The notes: generated from the letters alone by a model not told the origin. Numbered from the stretch's first letter, positions 36,613 to 46,543 are shown. The stretch is DNA of 64,000 nt from Burkholderia paludis (GCF_000732615.1 NZ_JPGL01000011.1:1-64000), one strand, 5' to 3'. Program-made: numbers and translations.

Positions 36613-37014
36613 ATGGCAGGGACGCAAATTCCCGGTGTGACCCGACGAACGGCGGCCGCGCTGTCGCTCGCCATGCTGCGGGCCGTCGCCAGGGCCGAAC
36701 CCGGGTGCCTGCCCGATGCCGGCCGGCGCGCGTTCGGGATCGACAGTGCGATGTGCCATGCGATCGACAAGTCGCAGGGCGCGATTGTCGGCCCGAACCT
36801 CTTCGGCGTGTTCGGGAGGCCCGTCGGCAGGCTGCCGGGCTTGACGTACAGTCGGGCGCCGGCGGCGTCGACCGGCAAGTGGGACGTGCGGGAACTCGAC
36901 CTGTTCCTGAAGGCGCCGGCCGTCGCGCGGCCCGGTACGTCGATGCCGTTTGCCGGCGTCGGGAACGACACGCAGCGCGCGTCGACGATCTGCTACCAGA
37001 GGGGAATGCGCTGA
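36613..37014 (+). CDS. Degenerate class I cytochrome c (SxxCH in place of CxxCH)
   Basis: 133 residues that align with small soluble c-type cytochromes: IVGPNLFGVFGRPVGRLPG, LDLFLKAPAVARPGTSMPFA (with the Met ligand in TSMPFAG) and a C-terminal QRASTICYQ helix. The heme site reads SAMCH (36745-36759), so one of the two heme-attaching cysteines is a serine, which one base change (AGT from TGT) explains. The signal peptide is also poor. A remnant of another gene follows directly. It is probably non-functional or close to it; single-cysteine attachment cannot be excluded. The start follows GGCGAGGGAG. Confidence 0.6.
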   Translation: MAGTQIPGVTRRTAAALSLAMLRAVARAEPGCLPDAGRRAFGIDSAMCHAIDKSQGAIVGPNLFGVFGRPVGRLPGLTYSRAPAASTGKWDVRELDLFLKAPAVARPGTSMPFAGVGNDTQRASTICYQRGMR

Positions 37015-37018
37015 CGCG

Positions 37019-37111
37019 CGTCCCGGCTGGGCCGTCAGCCAGTGGGGCGCGGTTCTCGCGACCGACGATGGCGGCGACACCTGGGTCACGCCGCGACTCG
37101 ATACGCCGTAA
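37019..37111 (+). pseudogene. C-terminal remnant of a BNR/YCF48-type beta-propeller protein
   Basis: A 30-residue open stretch ending in TAA encodes GWAVSQWGAVLATDDGGDTW followed by VTPRLDTP. The W-A-V-x-x-x-G and DDGGxTW pattern is that of BNR/photosystem-stability (YCF48) propeller repeats. Only about one blade is left, without a start. It sits between the degenerate cytochrome and the quinone reductase, so this interval has lost DNA. Confidence 0.55.
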
Positions 37112-37137
37112 CACGCCTTTCACCAACGAGGACATTC

Positions 37138-37887
37138 ATGTCGTTACTCAAAGACAATACCCCGCGCCGGGTGCTGCTGGTGCACGCTCATCCGGAACCT
37201 CAATCGTTCACGTCGTCGATGTTCCATGCGGCGCGCGATGTGCTGTTGCAGGCCGGCGACGAGGTCCGGACCTCGGATCTCTATGCGCTGGACTTCAATC
37301 CGGTGGCGAGCGCGTCGGATTTTGTCGCGCGCGACAACCCGGACTACCTCGTCTATGCGAAGGAGCAGCGGTCGGCGCGCGACAAGGGCGTGCTGGCGGC
37401 CGATATCGCCGAGGAAGTCGACAAGGTGCTGTGGGCCGATCTCGTGATCCTCAACTTTCCGATCTTCTGGTTCTCGACGCCTGCCATCCTGAAGGGCTGG
37501 ATCGACCGCGTCTTTCTGTCGGGCCCGTTCTACGGCGGCATGCGCTTTTACGATCGCGGCGGGCTGAAGGGCAAGCGCGCGTGGGTCACGGCAACCCTCG
37601 GCGGCCGGCCGCACATGTTCGGAAAGGATGCCGTCCATGGGGAACTCGACGCGATGCTCGCGCACCTGCTGCGCGGCACGCTCGGCTACGTCGGCTTCGA
37701 CGTACTCGAGCCGTTCTTCGGCTATCACATTCCGTATCTCGACGAAGCGGCGCGCGCTGAGATTTTCGATGCGTTTCGCGATCAGGTCGCGAACTGGCGC
37801 ACGCGGCCGACGCTGTCGTTCCCGTCGCTGGACGATTTCGACGAACGCCTGTATCCGCGCACGGCATCGGGCGGGGCATCGCGCTGA
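37138..37887 (+). CDS. NAD(P)H dehydrogenase (quinone), flavodoxin-like fold (KefF/MdaB family)
   Basis: 249 residues from the ATG at 37138. VLLVHAHPEPQSFTSSMFHA is the FAD-binding opening of the family; ADLVILNFPIFWFSTPAILK and GWIDRVFLSGPFYGG are the flavin- and substrate-pocket motifs; GYVGFDVLEPFFGYHIPYLD is in the usual position. It would reduce quinones by two electrons in the cytosol. It is downstream of the degenerate cytochrome gene and likely under the TetR at 35399. Confidence 0.92.
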   Translation: MSLLKDNTPRRVLLVHAHPEPQSFTSSMFHAARDVLLQAGDEVRTSDLYALDFNPVASASDFVARDNPDYLVYAKEQRSARDKGVLAADIAEEVDKVLWADLVILNFPIFWFSTPAILKGWIDRVFLSGPFYGGMRFYDRGGLKGKRAWVTATLGGRPHMFGKDAVHGELDAMLAHLLRGTLGYVGFDVLEPFFGYHIPYLDEAARAEIFDAFRDQVANWRTRPTLSFPSLDDFDERLYPRTASGGASR

Positions 37888-37958
37888 ATCGTGCGCAAGC
37901 ACTGCCGTATCGCGGTGCATGCGGACCTCGACTTTCAACGTTCCCCGTACCGGAGCAC

Positions 37959-38702
37959 ATGATGTCCAGCAAGACCCCGCTCGACTCCGCGCGTTTCGCC
38001 GGATGGAGCGCCATCGTCGGCGCGTTGCTGATCTATGTCACGGCCGGCCTGTCGACGATGGCGACAGGTCTGGATACCGAACTCGTGTTCCGCGGCGACG
38101 ACATGCTGGCGCTGCCCGCCGGATCCCTCGCCGCGTTCAGGTGGGCGATGGTGACGGACGTGTTCGGGTTCTATCTTTCGTTCCTGCCGGTCGGCGCGTG
38201 GCTGTGGCACGCGTTCGATCGGGAGTCCGCCGCGCAGCGGGTGACCGGCCTGGCCGCGCTGGCGATGTTCGTGACGCTCGGCGTGTGCGGCGCGGCGTTG
38301 CAGATGGCGGCGCTCGGTCCGCTTTCCGACATGTATGTGCGCGGTACGCCCGAAGCGAGGACGGCGGCGGCGGTCTCGTGGACGACGATCGCGCACGTCG
38401 CGCAACGCGGGCTCTGGTGGTTCGAAGGGCCGGTGATGGCCTTCTGGATGGCGACGACGGGCAGCCGCCTGAAGCAGGCGGCATGGGGCGGCGGCAGTCT
38501 GCTGCAGTTCCTGGCGGTGCTGGTCGGCGCATTCTTCGTGTCGGGCCTGTTTCCGCAGCTCAACGGCGTGACGGCGGGCCTCGAAATGGCCGTGGTGGTG
38601 ATCCTGCCGCTGTGGATGATCCGGTTCGGCGTCGGGGCGCTGCGCCGGGCGGACGACCGCGCCATCGTCGACGGTTTCGCGCGGAGCGGCGGCCGGCCGT
38701 GA
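37959..38702 (+). CDS. Integral membrane protein of unknown function
   Basis: 247 residues with six or seven hydrophobic segments (for example WSAIVGALLIYVTAGLSTMA and FLAVLVGAFFVSGLFPQLNG). The layout resembles DUF4386-type proteins, but I do not assign a family. The tandem ATGs at 37959 and 37962 follow CGGAG. It is 71 nt after the quinone reductase on the same strand and may be co-transcribed. Confidence 0.75.
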   Translation: MMSSKTPLDSARFAGWSAIVGALLIYVTAGLSTMATGLDTELVFRGDDMLALPAGSLAAFRWAMVTDVFGFYLSFLPVGAWLWHAFDRESAAQRVTGLAALAMFVTLGVCGAALQMAALGPLSDMYVRGTPEARTAAAVSWTTIAHVAQRGLWWFEGPVMAFWMATTGSRLKQAAWGGGSLLQFLAVLVGAFFVSGLFPQLNGVTAGLEMAVVVILPLWMIRFGVGALRRADDRAIVDGFARSGGRP

Positions 38703-38748
38703 TCCGTGCGTCGCCCGCCGTTCGGCGTCGAACGGTGGGCGACGAATG

Positions 38749-38765
38749 GGATGCCGTTTATGGGA
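38749..38765 (+). repeat. Isolated iteron-like site 23.5 kb right of the origin
   Basis: GGATGCCGTTTATGGGA matches the iteron consensus in 15 of 17 positions, including the whole GCCGTTTATGGGA core, and continues with G as in the best iterons. It lies in non-coding DNA between two genes. Confidence 0.55.
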
Positions 38766-38908
38766 GACCGAGTTTCGCCATGCCGTGCGCCGGCCCGACC
38801 GGGCGGCGACCGGCACGCGTTGCGGCGAACCGCTGTAAGCTGCATATCGGCCGCACACCGCACGCCGTTCGGCCAGCCCATCCACGTACTGATTCGGGAG
38901 CCCCCATC

Positions 38909-39196
38909 TTGGCCACCTACATTGTATTTACGCGGGAAAGCACGCAGGACCAGCATGAACTCGACGTCTACCAGAGCAAGGTCGGCGCGACGCTCGCCGG
39001 GCATCCGGTGAAGGTGCTCGCGGCCTACGGGCCGCAGGAAACGCTCGAGGGCGAGGGCCCGGAAGGCGTCGTGATCGTCGAGTTCCCGTCGAAGGAGGCC
39101 GCGCACGCGTGGTATCACGGCCCCGACTACCAGACCGTCGTCCAGCACCGGTTCAAGGGCGCGCGCTATCGCGCCGTGCTGGTCGAAGGCGTCTGA
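38909..39196 (+). CDS. DUF1330 family protein (TTG start)
   Basis: 95 residues. The first codon is TTG at 38909, with GGGAG 8 nt upstream; no ATG or GTG fits. ATYIVFTRESTQDQHELDVY and VIVEFPSKEAAHAWYHGPDY are diagnostic of DUF1330, a dimeric alpha-beta barrel family without a confirmed reaction. Full length. A short hairpin follows the stop. Confidence 0.88.
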   Translation: MATYIVFTRESTQDQHELDVYQSKVGATLAGHPVKVLAAYGPQETLEGEGPEGVVIVEFPSKEAAHAWYHGPDYQTVVQHRFKGARYRAVLVEGV

Positions 39197-39197
39197 A

Positions 39198-39213
39198 CGC
39201 CCGGCATCGGGCG
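39198..39213 (+). terminator. Hairpin after the DUF1330 gene
   Basis: CGCCCG-GCAT-CGGGCG, perfect 6-bp stem, starting 1 nt after the stop codon. Short for a terminator and without T-run. Confidence 0.45.
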
Positions 39214-39254
39214 CATCCTGTGGAGCCTTGCGACGCAGGACGTCCGGCCTGCCC

Positions 39255-39710
39255 ATGAATCCATCGACTTCCGCCACCGCAGCCGTTCGCCCGCCGATGG
39301 GCCGCGCCGCGATTGCGCTGCTCGCGATCAGCGTCGCGTTGTATCTGGTTGCCATGTTTGCGGTGCCGTTCCGTACCGGCGCGCCCGATCCGCACCCATG
39401 GGCCGCCGGCTGGCAGGTGTTGCTGACCGGCTGGATGGGCGTGCTCGGCGGCATCTACGCATGGCTCGCGAATCCGCTCGTGTTCGGCGCATGGCTGCTG
39501 ACGGCGAGGCGTTACCGGACGCAGGCGGTCGTACTGGCCGTGCTCGCGTTGCTGTTCGGGCTGAGCTTCCTGTCGCAGCACCAGATTGCGGTCAACGAAG
39601 CGGGAGACGTCGAACCCGTGCATCTCGACGCGATCGGCTATTGGTGCTGGCTCGCGAGTTTTACCGCGGCCGTGGTCGGCGCGGCGCTGTTGCCGGGGCG
39701 GAAGCGGTAG
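39255..39710 (+). CDS. Small integral membrane protein
   Basis: 151 residues, four hydrophobic segments (AIALLAISVALYLVAMFAVP; LLTGWMGVLGGIYAWLANPL; TQAVVLAVLALLFGLSFLSQ; YWCWLASFTAAVVGAALLPG). The ATG at 39255 is chosen because an upstream open stretch lacks a ribosome site. No family assigned. It lies 58 nt after the DUF1330 stop. Confidence 0.75.
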   Translation: MNPSTSATAAVRPPMGRAAIALLAISVALYLVAMFAVPFRTGAPDPHPWAAGWQVLLTGWMGVLGGIYAWLANPLVFGAWLLTARRYRTQAVVLAVLALLFGLSFLSQHQIAVNEAGDVEPVHLDAIGYWCWLASFTAAVVGAALLPGRKR

Positions 39711-39869
39711 CGTGCGGTGCAGCCGCATGCGCTTCCACTTGTCTCATGAACGGGGCAACGCCCGAGAGCGGCACGCGGTCGGACCGCGTGCCGGATCCGC
39801 CGGTCGATCCACTGTCGCGCCTGTTCACGTGCGCAGACGAGCCGGTCGATCATGCCGGTCCGGCAATCC

Positions 39870-40277
39870 TCAATTGCATCCGAATCGATCGATTCGATAC
39901 AGGATGTCGGCGACTACCTCCTTGTTCAGGATGTCTCCTTTCAAGGTGGAGGCTTTGACGGACGGCTGGAAATCGCGCCTGTGTTGATTGAATGATGCCG
40001 GCGCGATTTCGCGAAGCCCGCACATCGCATACAGCTTCGCTTCAACGGTTGCGTGCCTGGATTGCAGTGTCTCGACGAAGCGGGTTTGCGCGCCCGGCGT
40101 TGCCAGTATTTCCCGATAGATTTTTTCCTCCGGGCTGACGTGGCCCGCAAACCCTGTCGCTCCCAGGGAAAAGACACCGATTTCCTGGAAGCTCGCCTTC
40201 GGATCGGCTTGAGAGGGACTGGGCGCCGCAAGAATCGGGCTTGAAAGAGCCAGCAATACGACGAGAATTTTTTTCAA
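39870..40277 (-). CDS. Small secreted protein of unknown function
   Basis: 135 residues from a TTG at 40277 that gives a clean signal peptide (KKILVVLLALSSPILAAPSP, cleaved near residue 22). An upstream GTG at 40328 is less likely because it overlaps the hairpin that follows the kinase gene. The mature part is mixed alpha helix (EKIYREILATPGAQTRFVET, ATVEAKLYAMCGLREIAPAS). No family named with confidence. A decayed copy of the first third lies at 42393-42560, on the other side of the kinase gene. GC is lower than its neighbours. Confidence 0.7.
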   Translation of the reverse strand: MKKILVVLLALSSPILAAPSPSQADPKASFQEIGVFSLGATGFAGHVSPEEKIYREILATPGAQTRFVETLQSRHATVEAKLYAMCGLREIAPASFNQHRRDFQPSVKASTLKGDILNKEVVADILYRIDRFGCN

Positions 40278-40321
40278 GGGCGGTGTTTGTTCCGTGCGGA
40301 AATATCGGAATTTCCGGTATG

Positions 40322-40352
40322 CCGCCACACCTCATGCGTCGACGTGTGGCGG
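40322..40352 (-). terminator. Hairpin after the dihydroxyacetone kinase gene
   Basis: CCGCCACAC / GTGTGGCGG, 9-bp stem with a 13-nt loop, 22 nt past the stop of the leftward kinase gene. Confidence 0.55.
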
Positions 40353-40373
40353 ATCAACCGTGCGCGTGCCCGC

Positions 40374-42074
40374 TTACCGCACGTGCGGCAGCAACGCCCG
40401 CAACCAGTACGACACCGCCACCGCGCCGCCATCCGGCGTGCCGATCGCGCGCTCGCCGAGATAGCTCGCGCGCCCCGCGCGCGGCGTCATGCGTGCGGTT
40501 TCCTGCGCGCCGTGCTCGGCCGCTTCGACAGCAGCCGCCCAGGCGCCCGCGGGTTCGCGATCGTTGTCGAGCCCGCGTTCGAACGCCGCGACGGCCGGCA
40601 CCAGCGCATCGAGCATCGTCCGGTCGCCGGCGCGCGCGCCGCCCAGTTCGCTGATCGAATCCACCGCGCCGCGGAATGCCGCGGCCCAGTCGCGCGGCGA
40701 CGGTTCGGCGAGGTCGGCCAGCCGGCGCGACGCGCGCAGCAGCGCGGTCGCATAGAACGGCCCCGAACTGCCGGCGATCGCGCGGCGCAACGCGGCGCCA
40801 AGCGCCGCGAGCGCACCGGCCGGCGTGCCGTACGCGGTCTCGGGCAGTGCGAGGATCGCCTGCGCGGCGCGCAGCATGCTTGCGCCGAGATCGCCGTCGC
40901 CGGCCGCCGCATCGAGATCGGTGAGCGTCTGCTCGTGATCGATCAGGGCCTGCGCGACCGCGTGCAGCGCCGGCTGCAGGCGGGCCGCCCATGCTTGCCC
41001 GGCCGCGTCGAGAGGCGTCGGCGGCGCGTCGTGCGCCGCGGCCGCCGCCACGCGGATCTGCGTATTCACGGCGCCGCCGCCGGGCCATGCGCGCGCCTGC
41101 GTCGGCGCGTCGAGCAGCGCCGCGCGTTCGTCGTTCAGCCGCAGCACCGAGATCGAACAGCCGGGCATGTTCAGCGCCGACAGGAACGTGCCGGCCCAGG
41201 CGCGCGCGACGACGATGCCGCGCCGGCTCAGGTTGTCGTACGCCGCGCGCAGCACGATCGCGAGTTCCATGTCCGGCGTCGCGCCGAGGCCGTTGACGAA
41301 CAGCGCGACACGCTCGCCGCGGTCGAGTACGAGATCGGCGGCGATGCTCGACAGCAGCGTCTCGACCAGTGCGTCGGCGGGCAGCGGCGCGCGGCGTTCG
41401 ATGCCCTTCTCGCCGTGGATGCCGAGGCCCAGTTCGATCTCGTGATCGGCGAGGCTGAAGCCCGATTTGTCTGCGCCCGGGATCGTGCAGCCGTCGAGTG
41501 CGACGCCCATCGTGCCGAGCTCGGCCGCGGCGTCGCGTGCGATCGCCGCGACGCGGGAGAGCGGCAGCCCGCGCGCGGCGGCCGCGCCGGCGAGCTTGTG
41601 GATCAGCACGGTGCCGGCGATCCCGCGGCGCTGGCCGCGTTCGACGCGGCCGCGCAGCGACACGTCGTCGGCGACGATGACCGTCTCGACCGGGATGCCT
41701 TCCGCCCGCGCCAGTTCGGCAGCGAGCCCGAAATTGAGCCGGTCGCCCGTGTAGTTCTTCACGATCAGCAGCGCGCCGTTCGGGCCGGCGCTCGCGCGGA
41801 TCGCGGCGAGCACGGCGTCGGTGGACGGCGACGTGAAGACTTCGCCGCAGACGGCCGCGCTCAGCATCCCCTCGCCGACATAACCGCCGTGCGCGGGCTC
41901 GTGGCCGCTGCCGCCGCCGGAGAGGATCGCGACGGAGCGCTGGGCCGGCTCGGGCAGCGGCTGTCGGACGAGCACGTGCTCGTCGCCGAGGATCGCGAGA
42001 TGCGGCGACTGTCGTGCGATGCCTTCCAGCATTTCGCGAACGACATCGGACGGGCGGTTGACAAGCTTTTTCAT
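40374..42074 (-). CDS. Dihydroxyacetone kinase, single-chain DhaK-DhaL
   Basis: 566 residues. Phosphorylates dihydroxyacetone (or glyceraldehyde) with ATP. The DhaK half (1-330) carries SGGGSGHEPAHGGYVG and LGIHGEKG, the substrate pocket with the hemiaminal-forming His region. The DhaL half (about 375-566) carries DLDAAAGDGDLGASM, the Asp-rich ADP/Mg site, and AGSSGPFYATALLRASRRLA. The fused form uses ATP, unlike the PTS-dependent DhaKLM. The start at 42074 gives MKKLVNRPSDVVREMLEGI. No glycerol genes are adjacent; the upstream DNA holds an sfnR-tail repeat. Confidence 0.93.
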   Translation of the reverse strand: MKKLVNRPSDVVREMLEGIARQSPHLAILGDEHVLVRQPLPEPAQRSVAILSGGGSGHEPAHGGYVGEGMLSAAVCGEVFTSPSTDAVLAAIRASAGPNGALLIVKNYTGDRLNFGLAAELARAEGIPVETVIVADDVSLRGRVERGQRRGIAGTVLIHKLAGAAAARGLPLSRVAAIARDAAAELGTMGVALDGCTIPGADKSGFSLADHEIELGLGIHGEKGIERRAPLPADALVETLLSSIAADLVLDRGERVALFVNGLGATPDMELAIVLRAAYDNLSRRGIVVARAWAGTFLSALNMPGCSISVLRLNDERAALLDAPTQARAWPGGGAVNTQIRVAAAAAHDAPPTPLDAAGQAWAARLQPALHAVAQALIDHEQTLTDLDAAAGDGDLGASMLRAAQAILALPETAYGTPAGALAALGAALRRAIAGSSGPFYATALLRASRRLADLAEPSPRDWAAAFRGAVDSISELGGARAGDRTMLDALVPAVAAFERGLDNDREPAGAWAAAVEAAEHGAQETARMTPRAGRASYLGERAIGTPDGGAVAVSYWLRALLPHVR

Positions 42075-42264
42075 GGCCAGGGTTCCGGACGGGTGAACAA
42101 CGCTCGACCGGGCCCGCTCGGGCGCCGGACGGCGTCGTGGTTTCGGAGGTTCGTACGGGCGCCCGAGTATCGGCATGGCCGGCATCGCCGGGCGCATGCG
42201 GCCACGCGGTGGAACACGGCAGGCGACGACGGGCGCGCGCGTTGCGCCACGATACATCAGGTTC

Positions 42265-42396
42265 GGATGTCGCGGCATGCGGTGGGGCACGATCACGGCA
42301 GGCGGCGGCCGGCCATGGCCCGCATGGCGCTACTTCGCGCTACTTCGCCGCCGTGATCGCCTTCGCGCGAATCAGCCGTGCGGCCTGGATCCGGTT
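42265..42396. repeat. Copy A of the sfnR 3' end
   Basis: 132 nt that align with 44086-44254, the downstream flank and last codons of sfnR, with about 90 percent identity in the central 90 nt. Copy A lacks 36 nt that in copy B lie between two CAGCCGTGCG repeats (44195 and 44231), as expected from slippage between them. It marks the left border of the segment holding the MFS gene. Confidence 0.8.
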
Positions 42397-42560
42397 CTTT
42401 CAACCCGGAAGAAAGACTTTGATTTCCTGAAGTCTTTCCTCCGGGTAGATTGATGGGCGTTGTTGCTGCAAAGATCGGGCTTGAAGGAGCGAACAATACG
42501 GGGCGACTTCTTTCACCCGCAAAGTTTCTTCCGTGCGGAAATTCCGGACGTTCCCGGGGC
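42393..42560 (-). pseudogene. Decayed copy of the secreted-protein gene at 39870
   Basis: DNA here aligns with about 40150-40315: both contain a TTCCGTGCGGAAAT segment, ATCGGGCTTGAA and CAATACG at matching places. The minus-strand translation VRNFRTEETLRVKE followed by LLQARSLQQQRPSIYPEERL and LQEIKVFLPG parallels YRKFRYFRTEQTPPLKK and FQEIGVFSLG of the intact gene. Only the first third remains, with no start and no signal peptide. Confidence 0.6.
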
Positions 42561-42742
42561 CGTGGGCGAAAGTGGAATCTGTATCGACTGTCTTTCTTTT
42601 CCGAATCGACGTCTGGGCGCACATGCTGTAGACAAGCTTTCCAGACGACCGAAGCGATAGCGCGGTCAGGTAAAGTCACCGACTTCGGCAGGAAAATCCC
42701 GAGCGGCTGTATGTTGCTCGATGAACATTGCGGAAGAACAGG

Positions 42743-44041
42743 ATGCTCAAGAATCGATCGTCGGATCAGCGGCGCGAAGTGATCGAGGTCGCGAGGTTGT
42801 TGTTCGCACATGGCGCTTCGACATTCTCTTTCCGGGCGTTTCAGCTTCTATTTGCATGGATCGTGCTTCGTGGCGATGGTGCGGCCAAATATCTTGCGGC
42901 CGTGGTCGCGGCGTCCTGGATCGTCAATCTCGTGGCCTTCCCGCTGAGCGGGATGATGATCGACCGATATGGCGGGGTGAGGGCCCTGAGATTCTCGGTA
43001 ACGGCATCGTTTGTGGCCGTGCTGGTGTTTTTTGGGCAGCAGCTATCGGGTGCGTTCAATCCGGTCGTTGCGGCTAGCGTATTGATAGCGATGTCTGCTC
43101 TCGACGGAATGATGTCAATTTCCCCGAATGCAATCATTGCAAGCTTTGTTCAAGGAAAGCAGCTAACCCGCTATCTTGGATACGCCGCCAGCGTAAACTC
43201 CTTGCAGGTCATCGTTGGCGCAATCATCGGGGGCGCTTCGGTCGTCGCGATCGGAGTGACGGGGGCGCTACTTCTGATTCTCGTGCTGTTTGCCGCCTCG
43301 GTATGTGCCGTGTGGTCGATGTCGTCAAGGAATTGTGTTCGGGATCGGAATGCGTCTGCTCGAGGGGTGCTCAGGGAAACTTTCATGGGGTTTCATGCGC
43401 TACTGAAAATAGACCCGGAAAAATGGCTGTGTGTTTCGTCGGTTGTAATCAATTTCGTGCTGACGCCATTTCTGTCAATAGTGATTCCGGTGTTTATAAA
43501 GTCCATGCTGCATGCACCGGTCAGCTATCTGGCCGCGGCCGAAATTCTGTTTGGCGCCGGAATGCTGCTTGGTGCATTTTCCGCGCCGAGGTTAATTGAA
43601 TACGGTATGTCCCGATTGAAGATCATAATATCGGGGAATTCGATGGTGGGAGCCGGAATGGTGATCGTGATTTTCGTGAATTCCGATGCTATCCGGGGAC
43701 TCGTTGTGACGACAATCGGATTCGCGCTGAGTCTCGGCAATGTTACCTGTGGCTCGCTCAGGGGATATGCCGCCCCAAATGACATTCGGGGACGGCTGGA
43801 AGCTGCAGTCTTTGCATGCTGCGTTGCGTCGATTCCGATCGGAAGCTGGGTGTTCGGATATTTCGTTGCGACCGGCTCGATCGTCTTCCTCGGGCGTGCG
43901 ATGGCGATCGCAGGAGTTGCGATCATTCTGTCTCAAATCGGCTTGTTGATATCGAGGAATACAGTGCGCATATTGACAATGCCGGAGAGTGAGCTTCGAG
44001 GGCTGTATGGTCGAATGTATCCCGATGCCTTCAAGGGTTAA
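42743..44041 (+). CDS. MFS transporter, drug-efflux-like, probably acquired
   Basis: 432 residues with about twelve hydrophobic segments. The MFS loop motif appears as GMMIDRYGGVRALRFSV after the second helix, and a second related one near residue 295. It resembles EntS/macrolide-efflux-like exporters, but the substrate is not assignable. GC is clearly lower and codon use different (frequent ATA, TTG, AAT) from its neighbours. It lies between two copies of the sfnR 3' end, so it looks like an insertion. The ATG at 42743 follows CAGG; a TTG at 42728 is an alternative. Confidence 0.88.
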   Translation: MLKNRSSDQRREVIEVARLLFAHGASTFSFRAFQLLFAWIVLRGDGAAKYLAAVVAASWIVNLVAFPLSGMMIDRYGGVRALRFSVTASFVAVLVFFGQQLSGAFNPVVAASVLIAMSALDGMMSISPNAIIASFVQGKQLTRYLGYAASVNSLQVIVGAIIGGASVVAIGVTGALLLILVLFAASVCAVWSMSSRNCVRDRNASARGVLRETFMGFHALLKIDPEKWLCVSSVVINFVLTPFLSIVIPVFIKSMLHAPVSYLAAAEILFGAGMLLGAFSAPRLIEYGMSRLKIIISGNSMVGAGMVIVIFVNSDAIRGLVVTTIGFALSLGNVTCGSLRGYAAPNDIRGRLEAAVFACCVASIPIGSWVFGYFVATGSIVFLGRAMAIAGVAIILSQIGLLISRNTVRILTMPESELRGLYGRMYPDAFKG

Positions 44042-44161
44042 AGCGTTGGTGAATTCCATGAGGTGTTGATCCGACGTGCCATCGAGGATGTCGCGACACG
44101 CAGCGTGGGCGCGACTACGGCAGGCGGCGGCCGGCCGTGGCCCGCATGGCGCGACTTCGCG

Positions 44162-45246
<1,085 letters not shown>

Positions 45247-45250
<4 letters not shown>

Positions 45251-46479
45251 GAGTAGAAGCCCGGCGTCGGACAGGTTCGCTTGAGCGCCCATTCGCCAAG
45301 CTCGCGGAGCTTGTACGCGAGCGGGTCGTGGAGCGTGTGGGTGCGCAGGTTGCGCCAGTGGCGGTCGAGCCGGAGTGCGCCGTGCGTCGCGCGCGCGCCG
45401 GCGACGTCGAACATGCGCGTGCAGAGATCGAGCCCGGTGCGCGCGGCCGACACCTTCGCCGCGGCCGTCGCGAGCGCGACCTGGCCGCGCTCCGCGTGGG
45501 TGAGCGCGGTGTCGCGCGCCCATGCGGCATCGAGGCGATCGGCCGCGCGGTCGGCGAGCACGCGTGCGGCTTCGAGCCCGATCCAGAATTCTCCGTACTG
45601 GCCGAGGATGTAGGGATCGTCGCCGGTGCTCGCGACCTGCGCGGCGGGCCACGGCCGCGCCTCGTGCAGCGTGTAGTGCCGCGCGTCGTTGAACGCGGCT
45701 TCGGCGATGCCGAGATACACGTTCGTCAGCACGAGCTGCGCGACGAGCGGGCGCAGGCAAGCGAACGGCGTCGTCAGCGGGCCGGGGTCCGTCAGCAGTT
45801 CGTGACTCTCGACGCGTACCTTCTCGAACGTGACCGTGCCGCTGTCGGTCTGGCGCTGGCCGATGTTGTTCCAGTCGTCGGCGATCGCGATGCCGCTGCG
45901 CTGGGTCGGCACGGCCGCGATCAGGAACGCGCGCGTATCGGCATCGTGCGCGGACGCGATCAGCATCTGCGAATCGAGCGCTCCCGAGCAGAAGCTCTTC
46001 TGGCCGCTGAATTCGCGCCACGCGCCGTGCGAGCGGCTGATCGTGCGCTCGTCGAGCGGGTTCAGCGCATTGCCCCAGAACCACTGCTGCCGCGCGGTGC
46101 GCTCGAACCACGATTCCCATTGCGCGGGCGCGCCGAACAGCCGCACGGTCGCAAGCATCAGGTGATGGAAGCCGAACACGTGCGCGAGCGAGCTGTCGGC
46201 GGCCGCGAGCACGCGGACCACGTCGAGCGTCGTGCGCCAGTTCGCGCCGAGGCCGCCGTAAGCGGCCGGAATGCTGAGCGCGAGCAGGCCGCTGTCGCGC
46301 AGCAGGTCGCGCTCGGCCTTCGGCGTGCCGCCCTGCTGGTCGCGTTCGGCGGCGGTGCGCGCAAAGCCGGCCGCGAGGCGCTCGGCCGTCTGCAGGGCCC
46401 CGGCGTGGTCCGGTTCGTCGCGGGAGGGCGCGACGACGCGCAGGTCGGCCGCGCGTGGCGATACGGAAATGGATGTCAT
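45247..46479 (-). CDS. Acyl-CoA-dehydrogenase-like flavin monooxygenase (DszC/SfnB type)
   Basis: 410 residues. It has the acyl-CoA dehydrogenase fold but is of the sulfur-oxidising branch that uses reduced [43 protein letters not shown] and [20 protein letters not shown], the last being the [14 protein letters not shown] signature of DszC/SfnB proteins. A second, related gene lies at 48797-50026. It is the first gene of the leftward sfnR operon, opposite the FMN reductase gene that could supply its cofactor. The exact sulfur substrate is unknown. Confidence 0.88.
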
Positions 46480-46543
46480 GGCGATGAGTGCGTCGGGTCG
46501 CTGCGCGACAACGGCCGGGCCGCGACCGGCGTGGCTGACCGGG

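Noticed and set aside
37628-39196. A 522-codon plus-strand frame spanning several genes
   Set aside because: Only its last 95 codons (the DUF1330 gene) are coding; the rest is out of frame with the quinone reductase and the membrane protein.
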